In this document: in pieces, positions 37,501-51,221 of the stretch
Layout of the letters: every line of letters begins with the position of its first letter
How positions within the stretch are numbered: position 1 is the stretch's first letter
Assembly: GCF_014839805.1 (NCBI RefSeq)
Contig: NC_051134.1
Span: forward strand, 13,857,170 to 13,921,169
Reading direction: 5' to 3'
DNA: 64,000 nt
Origin: Manduca sexta
Taxonomy: Eukaryota; Arthropoda; Insecta; Lepidoptera; Sphingidae
Notes under the pieces: generated by a model
Told to the model about the DNA's origin: nothing
Seen by the model: only the letters and a program-made list of their open reading frames with translations
The model's database searches: none
Made by a program: the position numbers and the translations under genes

Positions 37501-40500
37501 TTTTGAGTTTCTCATTAATACTTGGGAACTTTGTTCAAAAAAATGCTACGGTATAAATGTTTAATTTTCTTTTAGTAATAGTGACTTTCCCTAAAACTAT
37601 ACTCACAGTAAAGCAGGTGCTACTTCATATCCCAGGACCCAAAGTTCCGTTCCAGCGCCGCTCATTACTGCAAATGATACAAAAAATTCTTAATAAAAAA
37701 CACTCTACATAAACACCTTATTATGTAACAGTACAACTTGAATAGTATACGACATTAAGCACATTAACCTTCGTAAGTAACATTGACTTTGTAACATATA
37801 AGGTTAATAGTTATCTCAAGTATATTAAACAAAGAGCTCTATTTCTTATAAGCAATTTTAACTAATTTAATTATACATTCTACAGGTTCCGTGAAATATA
37901 ATCACTCAAACTATTTTTTTTTATGATAGGTGTACTCAGAAATGAGATTTTAGTGCCGTAAGCCAGTATTTCATCAAGTATCTGCTATTGTTTTTTTATT
38001 CGAAAAAATGGGCTGAAGTAGGTTTTTAGCTAAGGCAAAGCATTTATGTAGAGCGCAAAATGTCTACTGAAAAGAACCCTTGTATACGGAATAAGAAAAA
38101 AATCTTTTGCACATTTCAAGAGTCGGCTGCTCTTACAATATAAGCTTATGATCTACATAATGAGATGTTTTTGATGTGTAGACTGTGAGAGTGTAGAATA
38201 GACAAAAATAAACTAAAAAAAAGTTTGAGCTCCTCAAGTGTTTTAATCAAATTTTCTGTGCGAATACTTCACGCTGAGGTTGGCGTCCGGTGAACTTTTA
38301 AGTTCATTAATAAATAAATAAGTAGGTTAAATTTGTAAGCCAACATAGAATATTCTTTTAAGTGTAGAATTATGGAACAGCCGTTTTTATAATATGTACC
38401 AATATATACATTCATATAACATATAACATTATTGTCGTAAAGCAATTTTACAAATGCAAAAGTTTGGGAAAATACTACGATGTTAGTATAAATTCGTTAA
38501 CTGGAGAATCAATTAACTATTCGCCTACCGATAGATCAAATCCAGGATTACAATACAAGCTACATTTATTCCGAACTAATGGCATTTTATTCCCAGAAGA
38601 GATATTGACGCGAACGGTGCCGCTATATAAAGGCGTTATAATATTACCATAGCGCATTATTCAACGCATGGCGGCAAACTGCCTGTGGTAAAGAATATCT
38701 AATGTCTATTTTTAGTTGTACCGTTAAAACGTCGATCAAAGCGTAATACATTGCATATGCAAAACGTTGAAGTAAAAGGGTTGCAATAAAAAAGGTAAAG
38801 TCTATTTTAATCTGCATTCCACAAAAAATATTCAGTTGGAGCATGTTTTCCCACGCGGTACCCTGAGATTTGCATGTTTTCTACAAGCTAAAAGGATTGC
38901 GAGGTATTTTTTAATTATTACCCGTACAGTGTAGCCCTCGTCCGAAAATTAAAGTACAAAGCCACTTAAAATAATTGTTTCTACCACAGGGTTAAAACTA
39001 TTACTCTGTTTTTCATTTTTGTTGGAAATATTGCGTAGTGAGTGTTTACTATGTCGCAGCTACTAAAAGTGCATAGATATTTAAAGTGTCTATGACTGTT
39101 CCATTTCCATCTTGAAATATTATCATGGAATATTAAATAATATGGGGACGATACATCACATTTTTCAATCATATTCCAAAATAATTGAGCTGAGTCTGTC
39201 CAACGTCCAACTTCCTCTGGAAGAACCCTCTACCATTCAAATCGTGTTAGAAAAAAAATATCGCTTTAACTGGGAAGTGAATCCATTCTCTATTCACAAA
39301 TGCCCATCATATACACTGCCACTAGCTTATTTTAGACCAATGATATGGGCTAAAATACAATAGCCGATTATTATTCTTTGGTTTGAAAAAAATTTGGATA
39401 TACAACCAGACATAAATAAACCCTAATTACGAGCTTACATAATATAATAAGGTTAATAAAATGTGTCAGATCTTTGATATTTAAGTGTCTATATTGTTTT
39501 CAATTGTACATAAGTACTATACTATAAGTAAGTACAATACATACTTATTTAACGTACTAGGTACTGTTGCTAAAGAGCGTCATAATATGAATAAGAATTA
39601 CAAATATTTGATTTACTATCACTTGGCCGGGATGTCTTGTGTCTTGCTATGAAGCTGCGAATATTTTAGTTAGTACAGCTTATTGTCTTTGGCTTATTGA
39701 TTCTTTTGAAAGTATGCGTTGTAAGATATTAATTCGTTCGATGAACAACTTACTTACTTTTTTATTCAAGGATATACTTAACATCCTTGAATAAAAAATC
39801 TGTAAATAATATTCAATACTTAAGTTAGTATTTTAAGAAAATGTATTAATTTTGTTTATAAGTATGTTTCTTTTTAACAACGGTTACAATAAAGAGTATT
39901 TATATTGTATTGTATTTACCAACATATCCCATATTTTTATGAATATTTTATCCTAAACACGAGTAGTTACTCTAGATTAGATTAATTATGCCCTATATGT
40001 CGGACGTGTTAGCTCCTTGTATCGTCAAGGGACATAAAATATAAGTTCAATGAACTGTGTAAGCAAGATGCACCTCTCTACCCCTTCAGGAATATAAGCA
40101 AGCATATAAGGAAGGGGTGCTCTCAAGAATAAAATTATAAAAATCCTGTCTAGATAAAAGTTGACTGGTAGAAAATGTATTCGAAATGAATTCTGTTATT
40201 GTAAATAAATAAAATCAATGCAGGTACTCGTTAAACTTTAAATGGCGGATTTAATTTAGATCGGAAAGTTGTTTTGTAATAAATAAATATTTCAATAATA
40301 ACGTAAATGTTAGATCTTAACCTACAGGTGTACTCAGAGAACTCTTACTAACGGCATTTAATAAAGCCATAGAGCTTTATTTCACCTTTGTCTATATATC
40401 TTATTTTGGCTCCAAAGAACTATTGTTGTCAATAGAACTCGAGAAATGATGATTTATGAAATAAACAAAAATATTTGACAAGGAGCGGATACGAGCTATT

Positions 40501-40690
40501 CTTCCACGTATTAGAACTTACCAACAGCAGTGACGAGACCCCATAATCTCGCTAGTGGTTGCAATAGGTCCCAAAGTCGACTGGCTATTGACTTTTTGGG
40601 GGGACCAGGTCCTCTCCGCACTGGACCTCGACTGGACCTTTGGGGCTGTAAGCCAGCCTCGACATTTGCTTTTACAAGTTCCACACTCAT
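34556..40690 (-). CDS. Four-helix membrane protein, TMEM72-like, 228 aa
   Basis: Exons: 40690-40522, 37667-37607, 36025-35817, 35540-35378 and 34640-34556; all junctions are GT-AG and phase-consistent, giving MSVELVKANVEAG ... KPALVEF. Residues 16-38 are basic and proline-rich. Four hydrophobic helices lie at about 45-62, 74-100, 124-140 and 143-162, and the tail from about 165 is polar with SRSVTP near the end. The order of helices and the motif TAVVMSGAGTELW resemble vertebrate TMEM72 (TTAAVLIGVGTET). That match is from memory of the family, so the name is tentative; the molecular function of the family is not established. The gene converges with the odorant receptor (285 bp between stop codons) and diverges from CCAR1. 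I am confident in the gene model and moderate on the name. Confidence 0.8.
38464..39363 (+). other. Two short open frames in an intron, unassigned
   Basis: Frames at 38464-38652 (62 codons) and 39112-39363 (83 codons) lie antisense in the large TMEM72-like intron (37668-40521). Their residue content is not obviously random, but no family is recognised. No splice signals tie them to a gene. They are likely chance frames or remains of a mobile element. Confidence 0.2.
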
Positions 40691-40699
40691 TTTTGAATA

Positions 40700-43390
40700 T
40701 AGTTATATGAAATTCTTAAAACTCTACATTTTAGTCTAATTTATTAGGAAATCCATTTTTTGGCGCACACATTATTTTGAAGTTTATTTATTAGTACTTT
40801 ACAATGTATATTATTGGTCTCGTTATACGTTCACAACATTCAGTATATATTATGTTTGATACTATATATTAATGTTTACAAATCGTTGCAATTGTGTCGT
40901 CTAAAATCCACCGAACCGCATACATTAATCTGGCAGACTGCCCTGATACCCAAAATATCACTCCACCTTGATAATACTACGTCCTATTTCTTTATGTTTA
41001 ATGCTTTTACTTCTTTATTTGTTTATTTCCATTACTCGCATGTCTTTCTGTTTTAATGTGTCTCTAGTGAGCATAAATTAGGAGTAAATTGATATTTAAA
41101 GTTATGAACTAAAACAATTTTAATGTAATATTTTTCACAATTTCACTGTCGCGGAGTATCAACGCAAGATGATGCGGCTTACGCGAGCTCTCTCGGCTGC
41201 GTGCTACAGTAGACTGAATACTTAATAGTAAAATTCAAATAAGAATCTCTGCATCATGAGTAAATCTTTGCACAGAGATTTCTATTTACTAATGTTTAAA
41301 CCTAGATACTTGTAGGTAAATATGAGAATGAAACAGATATAAAACTAGATATTACAATTGATATGTGATAAATAGTGTAACTTTAAGTGAATGTGATTAG
41401 GGTTCATAGTATTTTGTTTAAAGATTCTGTATATCTACTGGCCTTTTTACCGAACTACAGCAGCAATGATTATGAATCTCACTAGCGACGTCTCATCCAT
41501 ATTTTGCATGTGTACATTGCTATCTACCTACTAATGTAGCAAATATATTGTGTACGGTTTCGTTTTGGAACAACTTAAGTACATTAGGTACTTACTTATT
41601 GGACGAACTCATTAAATGGCGTTCTTTATAAAAACCGAATAAGAGGTGAATTAAGAGTGCACATGCGATGTCGCCTGGAAAAATCAAAAGTTAATACGTA
41701 ATTTTTTTACCACGAAACTGCGACCTACCGATAATTATTGTGTACCGGCCTACTCTAAACCCCACTGCACTCCTCACCCTGAAAAAAATATTGAGGCGCT
41801 TAATACAAATGATTTACGTTGTTTACAATATTTTTAAGTCGATACAGAAAATGTTTACGCATTTTTTTACCGACAGCGCCTATCAAGTCTATAGCATACA
41901 AAAGCTGTACCAACTTTCATGATTATAAGATTTTAGTTTATAAAATTTTCAAAATTTTGTTTTGTTGCGTGCCACCTACAAATTGCTAAGGCAATTCTGG
42001 TTATCATTTTATAACGGAATCTTATACATTTGATTTTTTATATTATGAAAACGGACTTTCAATGTTTGGCTTGTTACATTACAAATCGCGAAAATTTTAT
42101 CCAGCTCGTAATTTTTGGTTTTATAAGTTATAAGTTGAGTATCATAAATGTTATTTTATTAGAGAGCATTTATAGTAATGTGTTAAACGTAAATATTCTT
42201 TCTTTCTTTACAAGTAGCATTATTTTTTAAAAACAAAAAGCACATCTTCGTTTTTAAAAGTATAGTTGCCCCAGCCTTGATGGAGGATAGTTGCGTAAGA
42301 GCGAAGGATGCAAATGCCATAGATCAGCTGTATACCATATCGAACATTCAATTTATTAAGTTCAATTATTGTTAGAAAACAATTGTAAAGTTTTAAATGT
42401 AATGTGTAATTAGTTAAATTAAAATTACTTTAAAAAGTTATCCAGAAAAAAAAATAAATTAATTGTTAATGAAAAGAAAATAATTAAGTAATAAAAATAA
42501 CTTGCTTTGGAACGACCTACGTTGCTAGGCTATAAGTAAGATAGAAGTATGTTTCTTTTCGTGGTTTATATTATTAGTAACGGAATGGTATGAAAATACT
42601 ATACATAAATAAAACAAACTTTACATAGACCTGAAATAGTGACCCAATTATTTTTATTAAAACCATATTGACGCTACCGCGAATCTCCATAATACAAAGA
42701 AATAAAATATTTAATTATAAGTATCTATGCAATTAAGTATTATGTGTTCAGTCAGCCACAATAGTAGGTGAACAATTTCTAAACTTTCAAATGCTTTTCG
42801 ACATAATATTTTTTTTTCTAAATTTAAGTCTACATGTAATAATATATTTCTAAAGGTAGACTAGTTATCACAAATAAAAAACACAAAAGCAAATGAAATT
42901 TCGAATGTCTTCAGCTACTTTTGTATCTGATTGTATCTATGTAGTTATGCTGTAATGGTAATCAGCGGCTGGTTATAAGAAAAAAATCCTTATTTTTTTA
43001 TCTATGTGATCCAAAAGGACAATAAGTGGTATCCAGAACAATCAACATTGTATTATTTTAGACCTGCAACCATTGATATGTATATACGTAGTACATATTA
43101 ATATATATCGATGCCTACAAGTACTAAGTAAATAAATCAAGAATGTTGAAATAGGAAAAAATAATTCTAGAGGTCATCAACGAAATCATATGTAAAAAAG
43201 TACTTATATATTATGTTAAAAACTTGTGCTACTTGAATATTTTTTATCAACATACTATACTAAAACTCTCTCTTTTTGTTATATTTTATTTTACTTGCTT
43301 TGAAAAAACTAGTGTAGACAATAATTTCATATTGCTAGGCGTATTCAGTGCACAAGTTTACTAATATTTTTTATTATTTGTAATAAAATA
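40700..43390. other. Divergent intergenic region between TMEM72-like gene and CCAR1
   Basis: About 2.7 kb of AT-rich DNA between two genes transcribed away from each other, expected to hold both promoters. The only motif worth naming is the DRE-type palindrome close to CCAR1. The open frames here look random. Confidence 0.5.
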
Positions 43391-43401
43391 AAAATAATTA
43401 A

Positions 43402-43409
43402 TATCGATA
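43402..43409. promoter_or_regulatory. DRE-type palindrome TATCGATA upstream of CCAR1
   Basis: An exact TATCGATA, the DREF/DRE core known from Drosophila housekeeping promoters, about 200 bp before the CCAR1 start codon. Its position and the broad role of CCAR1 fit. Use of the site in this species is inference. Confidence 0.45.
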
Positions 43410-43607
43410 TTATTGTTATTGGCAGGAAATAGTTTTATTTCCGATTACTGGCAACTCTGACAGGACGCCATTGTTTTGTCTGTTGATTATTGAAGTAATG
43501 AAGCTAGCGGCGTTCGTAAAGTAATAAAACAGTGTAGATTTTATTCACATACTTTGTTTGGTGTGTAGACATAACAAAATATCAGTACTTATTTTATTTA
43601 TGCAAAC

Positions 43608-46600
43608 ATGCAATCTGCTGGAGGCACGAAAAATCCACCGTGGGCACGGTCAAATGTGAACACAAATATGACCGGCATGAATCCACAAATCATGGATCCA
43701 AATGCGATGATGACACAACAGGGAATGATACCATTTCAACAAACTCAAGCAATGTTTAACCCGATGCAAGCTCAAGGCGGGATGACAATGCCGATGCCAG
43801 GGCAAATGCCAATGAATCAGATGGCACAAGGTCAGATGTATCCTGGCAACGTTGTAGCGTATCCAACGCCTCGTGCGATGAACCAAAGCATGTATTCCAA
43901 TGCTCAAGCAAACCAACCCCCCACTAATACAGAGCAACGAGTTTTTACTGGAACTGTCACCAAAGCTCACAATGATTTTGGCTTCGTCGACCATGATGTA
44001 TTTTATCAAACATCCGTGTGCGCTAAAGGTATTATTCCTAAAGTGAACGATAGGGTTCTTGTTGAAGCTTCTTACAATCCTAACATGCCCGTGAAATGGA
44101 ATGCGACGCGGGTGCAAGTTCTGCCTAAAGCTGGTCCAGGGACTAAGCCACCTCCTTCTAAATCAAACTCATACAATGCTGTACCTCCTCCATCATCGAA
44201 AAAATCAATGCCTCCGCGGCGAGATGATAGACCACCACGCAGGGATGACAGAGTAAGTTATTAGGAGATACTTTGTATTATTAGAGTTAAGAATTACTCT
44301 CAGGTCACATATTGTTGAACCTAATTAATATGGTGATTGTTGTTATCAACCACCTAACAGTTTATACAATAGTAATGCCTTCATAAGGTTGTATCATGTA
44401 ACTGAAAATAAATCACAGGCGGATATGATCAAAGTTCTTTTAATTTTTTCCTCAGATCTATTCAATATTCCATTATATTAATTACAAATTATGAATGAAT
44501 TATTATTTTAAAAATCAGATAAATCATCATCATCATCAATTTCTCATACATGTTTATATTGCTAGGGCAATCCCAACTGTAGTTTTGCTTGAACATAATG
44601 CTCAAATCCGTATTTTAATATTATAGAAACGATCCCGCTCAAGGAGTCGATCACGTTCAAAGGAAAGGCGTGATAGCAGGAATAGGCGAGATTCGCCACC
44701 AAGAAAACGGTCAGTCATCCGTCAACCATCACCAGTCAAATATGTGGTTCGTGTTCCGAGAATACCACTGGATATGTAAGTTAAAAAGAAACAGCATATT
44801 ATTTAACTTTTTTAATAAAATTATATATGGTTTTACAGTAGTGACAATATAACATGGCAAGACTATAGTGATCATAATATCTTTTAAATGATCATATTTT
44901 TCATTATTTTCAGACAAAAAGTAGATGTCCCCACATTATCTCACAGGTATACAAACTTGTATATCCCATCAGACTTCTTCAGTGCCTCTGTGAAATGGGG
45001 TGACACATTCCCACCACAGGCCCCCTTCTCTTTAAACAACCCCTGCAGCTATCACATTATGAACAAGGAAATTGAATGTCCCAATGGAAATGATGCAGTT
45101 TTGGAACCCCCTGATGCAGATTACAGATTTTCTGCAAAGGTCAGTATTAAAAGATGAAAGTATTCAGAATGTGATTTATATTAATTTTATTTTTTAATAA
45201 GTATGATGTAATTGTTAATATATATATATATATTTTCTATTTCAAGGTAATGCTTATTAGTATGCCTACATTGGAGACATTGTATCAAAAATGTGGTCTG
45301 ACGAAACCAGACGAGAGAGACAAACGCTCAAGTACCAACAAAACACCTTTACATCCTACTCGCATGATAAAATTCCTTGTAGGACAAAAAGGAAAAGGTG
45401 GTGAAAACTTTGCCATAGGTGGTCCCTGGAGCCCTTCTTTGGATGGTGAAAATCCCCAGACGGACCCTAAGGTTCTTGTGAAAACAGCTATCAGAACATG
45501 CAAAGCATTAACTGGAATAGACTTATCAGCATGCACTCAATGGTGAGTACATTTTCTAATGATTGGCCGGTGTACTGTCTTGATACCTGACTTTCTGGAT
45601 TGATGTGTTTCTCTAACTGGAGACAAAAGTTTCTTCTTGATACATTTTTATTACTGATTGACATTTCTATCATACATTATCCTTAGAGATTGTAATAGAG
45701 GAAACTTCTGCTTTGGCTCTATTCATTGGTCATGGTACAGTACACATTCCTAAAGTGAGAGTATGCAGGCGTTAGTACATCATGCGAGGCGCAACTGATC
45801 GGATGCAGACGATGTAACCCGCCATACAGCAGTATCATAACTCTCGTAGCGGATGTGTCGTGTCCATGCCAGCAGTCGGGTGGCTGAGAGTCGTTACGCT
45901 TGTGAGTATACTATAACTGTATTACCCGCGCAGGTACCGAATGGTGGAGTTTTGCTACTGGCGCGAGGGCAGCGGCGGCAAGTCACGGCTCGAGTGTGTG
46001 GTGTTGTACCTGCCAGACGTGTGGTCTGCTCAACCTTCGCATATCGAGTGGAGCAACGTTCAGGACCAGTATAAAGCAGCCTACGAGGCGGCTGTCAGGA
46101 GACTCGACGGCGACGCGGCGGCTCCCGGCACCGGTGGCGCGAAGCAGCCGGCGGCGCCGGCAGAGGGCGACGGGACTGCGGACAAATCCTCAATTGTTTG
46201 TTCCCAGTTTTGTTTGTCTTATGTTTCCGGCAACGTGTGCTACTAAAATGACGAAGATCGACGCGCCTGCGCTGCCGACATCTTATTTCATCCTCATGGT
46301 CGTGCAATCATCGCTCAATGTGGATTAATATTTAGAATACCTAATCAATTTTCTCTCGTAGTTTTTTGTTTTAAAAATATCATCAATCGATTTCTGCCTA
46401 TTACATCAATTGTTTTTTTATTCTACCTAATACGAGTCTAACTGGCCCACACAAAAATTTTATGAATTAAAAATGGTGTCTAAGTAACTTTGAACATTTT
46501 TAGGATGAATCCAGTCCCAATGACAGCACAATAACAATAGATGAAAATGATGATGATGAAAACAGACCAAAACCAACACACTATTCTAAAATTGATATAA

Positions 46601-49600
46601 GAACGATAAAAGCAGATGAACTAAGACAAGAGTTGCGAGCTAGGAATGTGAGCTGCAAAGGTACTTGTAAAACATTGTTTAAACTACTTTATAATTGCCC
46701 TAATCTGTAAATCTGAATCTGATTTTGTCTTTTACACAGGGCCACGTCCTCAACTTATTTCTCGTCTCTCGAAAATATTAAAAACTGAAGAAGAAAAGGA
46801 TGGTAAAGTGGATGACGTCATGGAACTGGAGGATGAAGAGGCCGAAGCGGATGATAAAAATGGGCAAAAATATGAAGATCAAAACGAGAATGCAGTTCTA
46901 GAGGCAAAAACCGACCAAAATGAGAATAAAGGGAACAATAAAACTGAAGAGTTAGACCAAAATGATCAAAAAGACAAAGAAAAGGAAGATAAAAGATCAC
47001 AGAGGGAAATTGAAGAAGAAAAAAGGAAGGTATGAATGCAATATTTCGTAAAAAAAAAAAGGTAGCCGAAGCTATCAATAAACAGGTTCGAGCAAATAAT
47101 AAACAGTAAATAAACAAACAACAGCCCTTATGTTTCTGTCCTAATCCTCATCTTTACAATGCCAAAAAAGTAGTATTGAATGTAATTGTTTTTTTTTTTT
47201 TTTTTTTCAGTTGGAAAAAGAGAAGCAACAATTAAAATCTCGTTACGAGCTGCCAAGTACGCCACATGTTATAGTGCATCCGTCCGCGACTGCCAAGGGC
47301 GGTAAATTCAGCTGTAATGTGGCCACACTCTCACTCTTACTCGACTATCGCATCATCGACAATAAGGAACACAGCTTTGAGGTATTACTTTTTGTTCGTA
47401 TTACATATAGTATCTTTTGTTTCGAATTGACACATTTCTAACTTTAGTTTCTTTTACTAGCTATTTGTGTTTGCTGAACTGTTCAATGAAATGTTGATGC
47501 GTGATTTCGGTTTCTACATCTACAAAACACTTTACACATTACCAGAAAAAATTGACGAAACCTCAGATAAAAATTCTGATAAGGCTGAAAAGAAAGATGA
47601 GAAAAAAACGGATGAAAAGAAAGATGATAAAGATAAAAAAGATGACAAAGATAAAAAAGATGATAAAGATAAGAAAGATGATAAGGAAAAGAAAGATGAC
47701 AAAGATAAAAAAGATGATAAAGATAAAAAAGACGATAGGCGAGATGATAGGCGAGACACGCGTAGAAGAGATAGGAAGGTAAGATATTATAATTATGATT
47801 TTAGTGCAGCAGCAGATATTAATTTCATTACATAATTCAAGTAAAATATTAAGTAAATGACACATAACAGTCAGTTCTTTTTCTAAAATGTGAAAGGCAA
47901 AGATAATAATCTTCCAAAATCAAATATTCCATAGCACTCAAAATTTTCAGGATTCCCATAGTGATGATGACAGGAGTAATTCGCCTCGAAGACGCAGCCG
48001 AGGCGTGGAACTGCCCCCTGATCCTTATTTGTTATTATCGTTGGTATACTTTGACACTTCACGCGGCGGCAGCATGACTAAGAAAGACTTGCAGAACTTG
48101 TTCATGAGTCTCGGCCTGCAACTGTCTCGCTCACAAGTACGCACTATTTTGGACAAAGTGTGTGTGAAAGATGTGTTCAACTACAAGTTAGTTATTTTTT
48201 AATGGAATAAGTATTATTTAGTTGACTTATTACAGACATTGAATTTTTTTACTGTAGTTATAATTAATCTTTGTGGTAGAAGGTTGAAATTATTACTCAA
48301 AGAATTTTAAACAGTTAGAATATACATAATATACTTAATTCGACTGTGAATATAGTATTAAAGGCTATTTGCTGTTATTTGTTAACTATTTAATTGGTCA
48401 TAGGTCACTTCTGCAAACCATTAAAGATCTGGCATCGGGCACATCGGAAGCCATGCAAGACTTACCACTGGACTCAACAGTATCTTCAAATGAAGTTCCT
48501 CCACATGTAAGTATCTACAAACATTTTGTAAAGATTTATTTACTTAATAAATAACTATTGATATTTTTTCATGTTTAATTATACACATGGTTCATACATC
48601 AGTATTTAATGTTCCATATTAGATTACGGAATTGGAGGGAAGCTATTGCAGCAGGCAATCGCAACTTATTGCCCATATTTAAAGATCCAAATGAAACCGA
48701 GGGCAGTACGAGTGGAGGCACTAAGGATGTTAGTGAAACTGGTAAGAAAATATATATTTGTAATCTGAATGAGATTTGTATCTGTAGCACATGGCTCAGA
48801 ATATCGCCGGTATTATCTTCGGTTTATGTTTGATCCATTCTTAATTATGGACTGTATGTGCGGCAGGCATGGTGATGTACAAGTCGCGGCTGGTGGATGT
48901 GGGCGCGTTGGTGGCAGCGGAGGCGCGCGGCGGGCTGGTGCGCGCGCGGCTGGAGACGGCGTTGGAGGGCGCACGCGCTGCGCTGGCCGCGGCGAGGCGT
49001 GACCAGCGCACCACGCAGCAGGCCGAGCGCGGCGCGCACAAGCAGCTCGGCGACCTCAGCGCCAGCCTCGCCGCTGCCAACGCGCGTGTATCCTCGCTCA
49101 CGGTAATACTACACACATCTTATACCACCACCTCACAAGTGCGGTGTGTTTGAACAAATAATTTCGTTATGACAACGAACATAAAGTCGATTATAATGTT
49201 GTGACTCAAGGGAGCAAATATGACAAATAATGCCAGTATCATAAAACAACAACCTAAATTACGCATTGTTGAATTAAAACTAATATATTGTCTTACAGGC
49301 GAGCTCCAAAATATTCCATTCCGCTTTGAAGAGCATACAATCAATAATGGAAGCAGTCATCAATATAAAATATGACGATGATGATGTCGTAGAAGTCCCC
49401 AATGGACCATCAAGGTAAGGTACTTTTCAAATGATCATTTTTTTTTATATTTTACCCATGCTAATCCACTGTTCTCTATTTGTAGCAATGATAAAGATAC
49501 CAACAAGGAAAGTGAAAATGGCACTTCTAATGAAAATAGCGTTCCGGAAGGACAAGCGTCCAAATCGGAAACAGAAGTGGAAACTAAAGCAGAACCACAA

Positions 49601-49660
49601 CAGACTGATGGCAAGGATATCATATCATCTGAAAATATGGAAATTGACGACAAAGAATGA
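43608..49660 (+). CDS. CCAR1: Cell division cycle and apoptosis regulator 1 (CCAR1/CARP-1) orthologue, 1172 aa
   Basis: Nuclear co-activator and RNA-processing-linked protein. Exons: 43608-44252, 44627-44775, 44914-45139, 45247-45542, 45934-46195, 46504-46660, 46740-47029, 47211-47381, 47461-47778, 47951-48186, 48404-48506, 48603-48741, 48867-49102, 49299-49414 and 49486-49660. Domains in order: Met/Gln-rich N-terminus; S1-like fold at 111-172 (RVFTGTVTKAHNDFGFV); Arg/Ser-rich stretch at 216-245; the CCAR-type inactive Nudix-like region at about 375-490; SAP motif at 557-592; acidic/Lys-rich region; Lys-Asp repeats at about 780-830; EF-hand-like segment at about 857-905 (YFDTSRGGSMTKKDL); alanine-rich coiled coil from about 998. 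Length and order match the human protein (about 1150 aa). The exon 5 donor (ATT|GTTTGT) and exon 12 acceptor (ATCAG|TAT) are the least certain; both were chosen because they keep frame. A plus-strand AATAAA at 50264 likely ends the mRNA. Confidence 0.93.
47605..47745 (+). repeat. In-frame 18-bp Lys-Asp tandem repeat inside CCAR1 exon 9
   Basis: About six to seven copies of an 18-nt unit (AAAGATAAAAAAGATGAC and variants) encode repeated KDKKDD. The unit is a multiple of three, so copy-number change would not break the frame. Likely length-polymorphic. Confidence 0.85.
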
Positions 49661-50263
49661 CATTTGTTGTATAGTCATGATAGACCATCATAGTATAAAA
49701 TCTTCAGTGATCGTAAGCAACCAATACATTAGTTGAAATGAAAAAATAAGGTTTTTCCACACGTAGATGATACGAATGTGTGTAATTCATGTGTTTGTAA
49801 ATTTTGGTACGCTAAGTACATTTTTTGATATGTATTTATACATGAACATGAATGGCGGGATCACACTATGAATTAGAAAACCATACGCCATTTTACAATC
49901 TTTGTGTAATATGTTATGCGATTTTATAGTGTAAGTTGCGGTATTCTAACTTGCTAAGGAATGTTTTGGACCAGATTTGTGCGCTACTTTTACGGACGGT
50001 TAGACGGGCGTTTTTGTAGCTCGTATGAGTTCTTAACAAATTTATTGACATGCGCTTACAATATAACAAGGAAGTAATTGTTATTTCTATAACGAGCGCT
50101 TAATCATAGGGATAATACTTTGTATGCGATTCACGCATGTGTTTGTGTGTAGGCCGATAAGCTATTTGAAATATCTCGCAAAAGCAGACAATTTTTTTTT
50201 CAATTAACTCAATATCGTTGCAAATCGTCAATACTCTTCATGAATTCACGTTGTAAATCGAGC

Positions 50264-50307
50264 AATAAAACTATAGATGTATAAATTACATAATTTATTG
50301 ATTTATT
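50264..50307. terminator. Facing poly(A) signals of CCAR1 (+) and Abi (-)
   Basis: AATAAA on the plus strand at 50264-50269 is about 600 bp past the CCAR1 stop. TTTATT at 50294-50299 and 50302-50307 gives AATAAA on the minus strand for Abi, about 1.4 kb past its stop. If both are used, the two transcripts end within tens of bases of each other. Confidence 0.55.
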
Positions 50308-51161
50308 CCTTACAAAACAATATAATCGGATCCCATAAGCATTGATTTAATATTGCGATTATATAAAGTAACATTGTTTCTTCAAATCAAAATATAAAAT
50401 AGCAAGTAAGATCTATTAGTATGTATATATAAATTAGGAAGCCATCTTAAATTTACCTTCACAATTATCTTCAATTACAGTAGAAATATTTTTGAATTAA
50501 TGTGATAAAAATATCGAAACAAGGACATTGTTCATCTTAGTTACTCAATAGTTTCTTCTCTGTAACAAGAAATTGAAAACGCAGATGTACTTTTTGCTAT
50601 GCTAGGATACGTTCCATGTAACATTAATAAATTGGATATGATTAAACTACACTTATTATTTACCTTCATAAAACTAGGAAACAAACCCCCTTGTTCATAG
50701 ACGTTATTTATTTAAGCTCTATCTTTGTTGTGATAACTAGTCTGTTTCTCAGTGCTGACGGCATGGCAGCCTTCGCAGTGCGTAGACATAGGGCCGTAGT
50801 GATTGGCTAATATTGAGATACAACTTGAATCTAGTCGGCTGTCAGATAAAAAAAGCTGAATAAACAGCAAGCTGTCAAATAAAGCTGAAAACCACTTATC
50901 ACAGTAGTGCTCCGTCCTTATATAATGTCTATAAATAAGGGGGAAAATCTATTAACATAAAGCCGTAATATGAAAGATGTAATTTTTTTCTTAGTATAAG
51001 GTCTGACCGTTATTTAAACGGAGTTGTCTTACTAGATACACTACGTCAGAACTAATGCCACCGATCTTCGACCTTCAACGTCACTCTCACCATTCACTTA
51101 GGCTAGGATATTCCATTACACTTTGAATTTTAAGGAATAAAATAATCAGTTCGATCTAAAC

Positions 51162-51221
51162 AAAAATTGTTATGCTATAATAAATATAAATATATATATT
51201 TATTATAGCATAACAATTTTT
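51162..51221. repeat. Perfect 27-bp inverted repeat with 6-nt loop
   Basis: Arms 51162-51188 and 51195-51221 are exact reverse complements around AATATA. The outer half reads AAAAATTGTTATGCTATAAT. It lies in the presumed Abi 3' untranslated region, so the RNA could form a long hairpin. It may be a tiny foldback element. Confidence 0.9.

Noticed and set aside
43650..44117. 155-codon antisense frame over CCAR1 exon 1
   Set aside because: No family character; the sense frame is a clear CCAR1 exon with an S1-like domain.
47501..47865. Several antisense or shifted frames rich in Ser/Leu/Phe or Lys/Ile
   Set aside because: They are shadows of the Lys-Asp coding repeat of CCAR1 exon 9.
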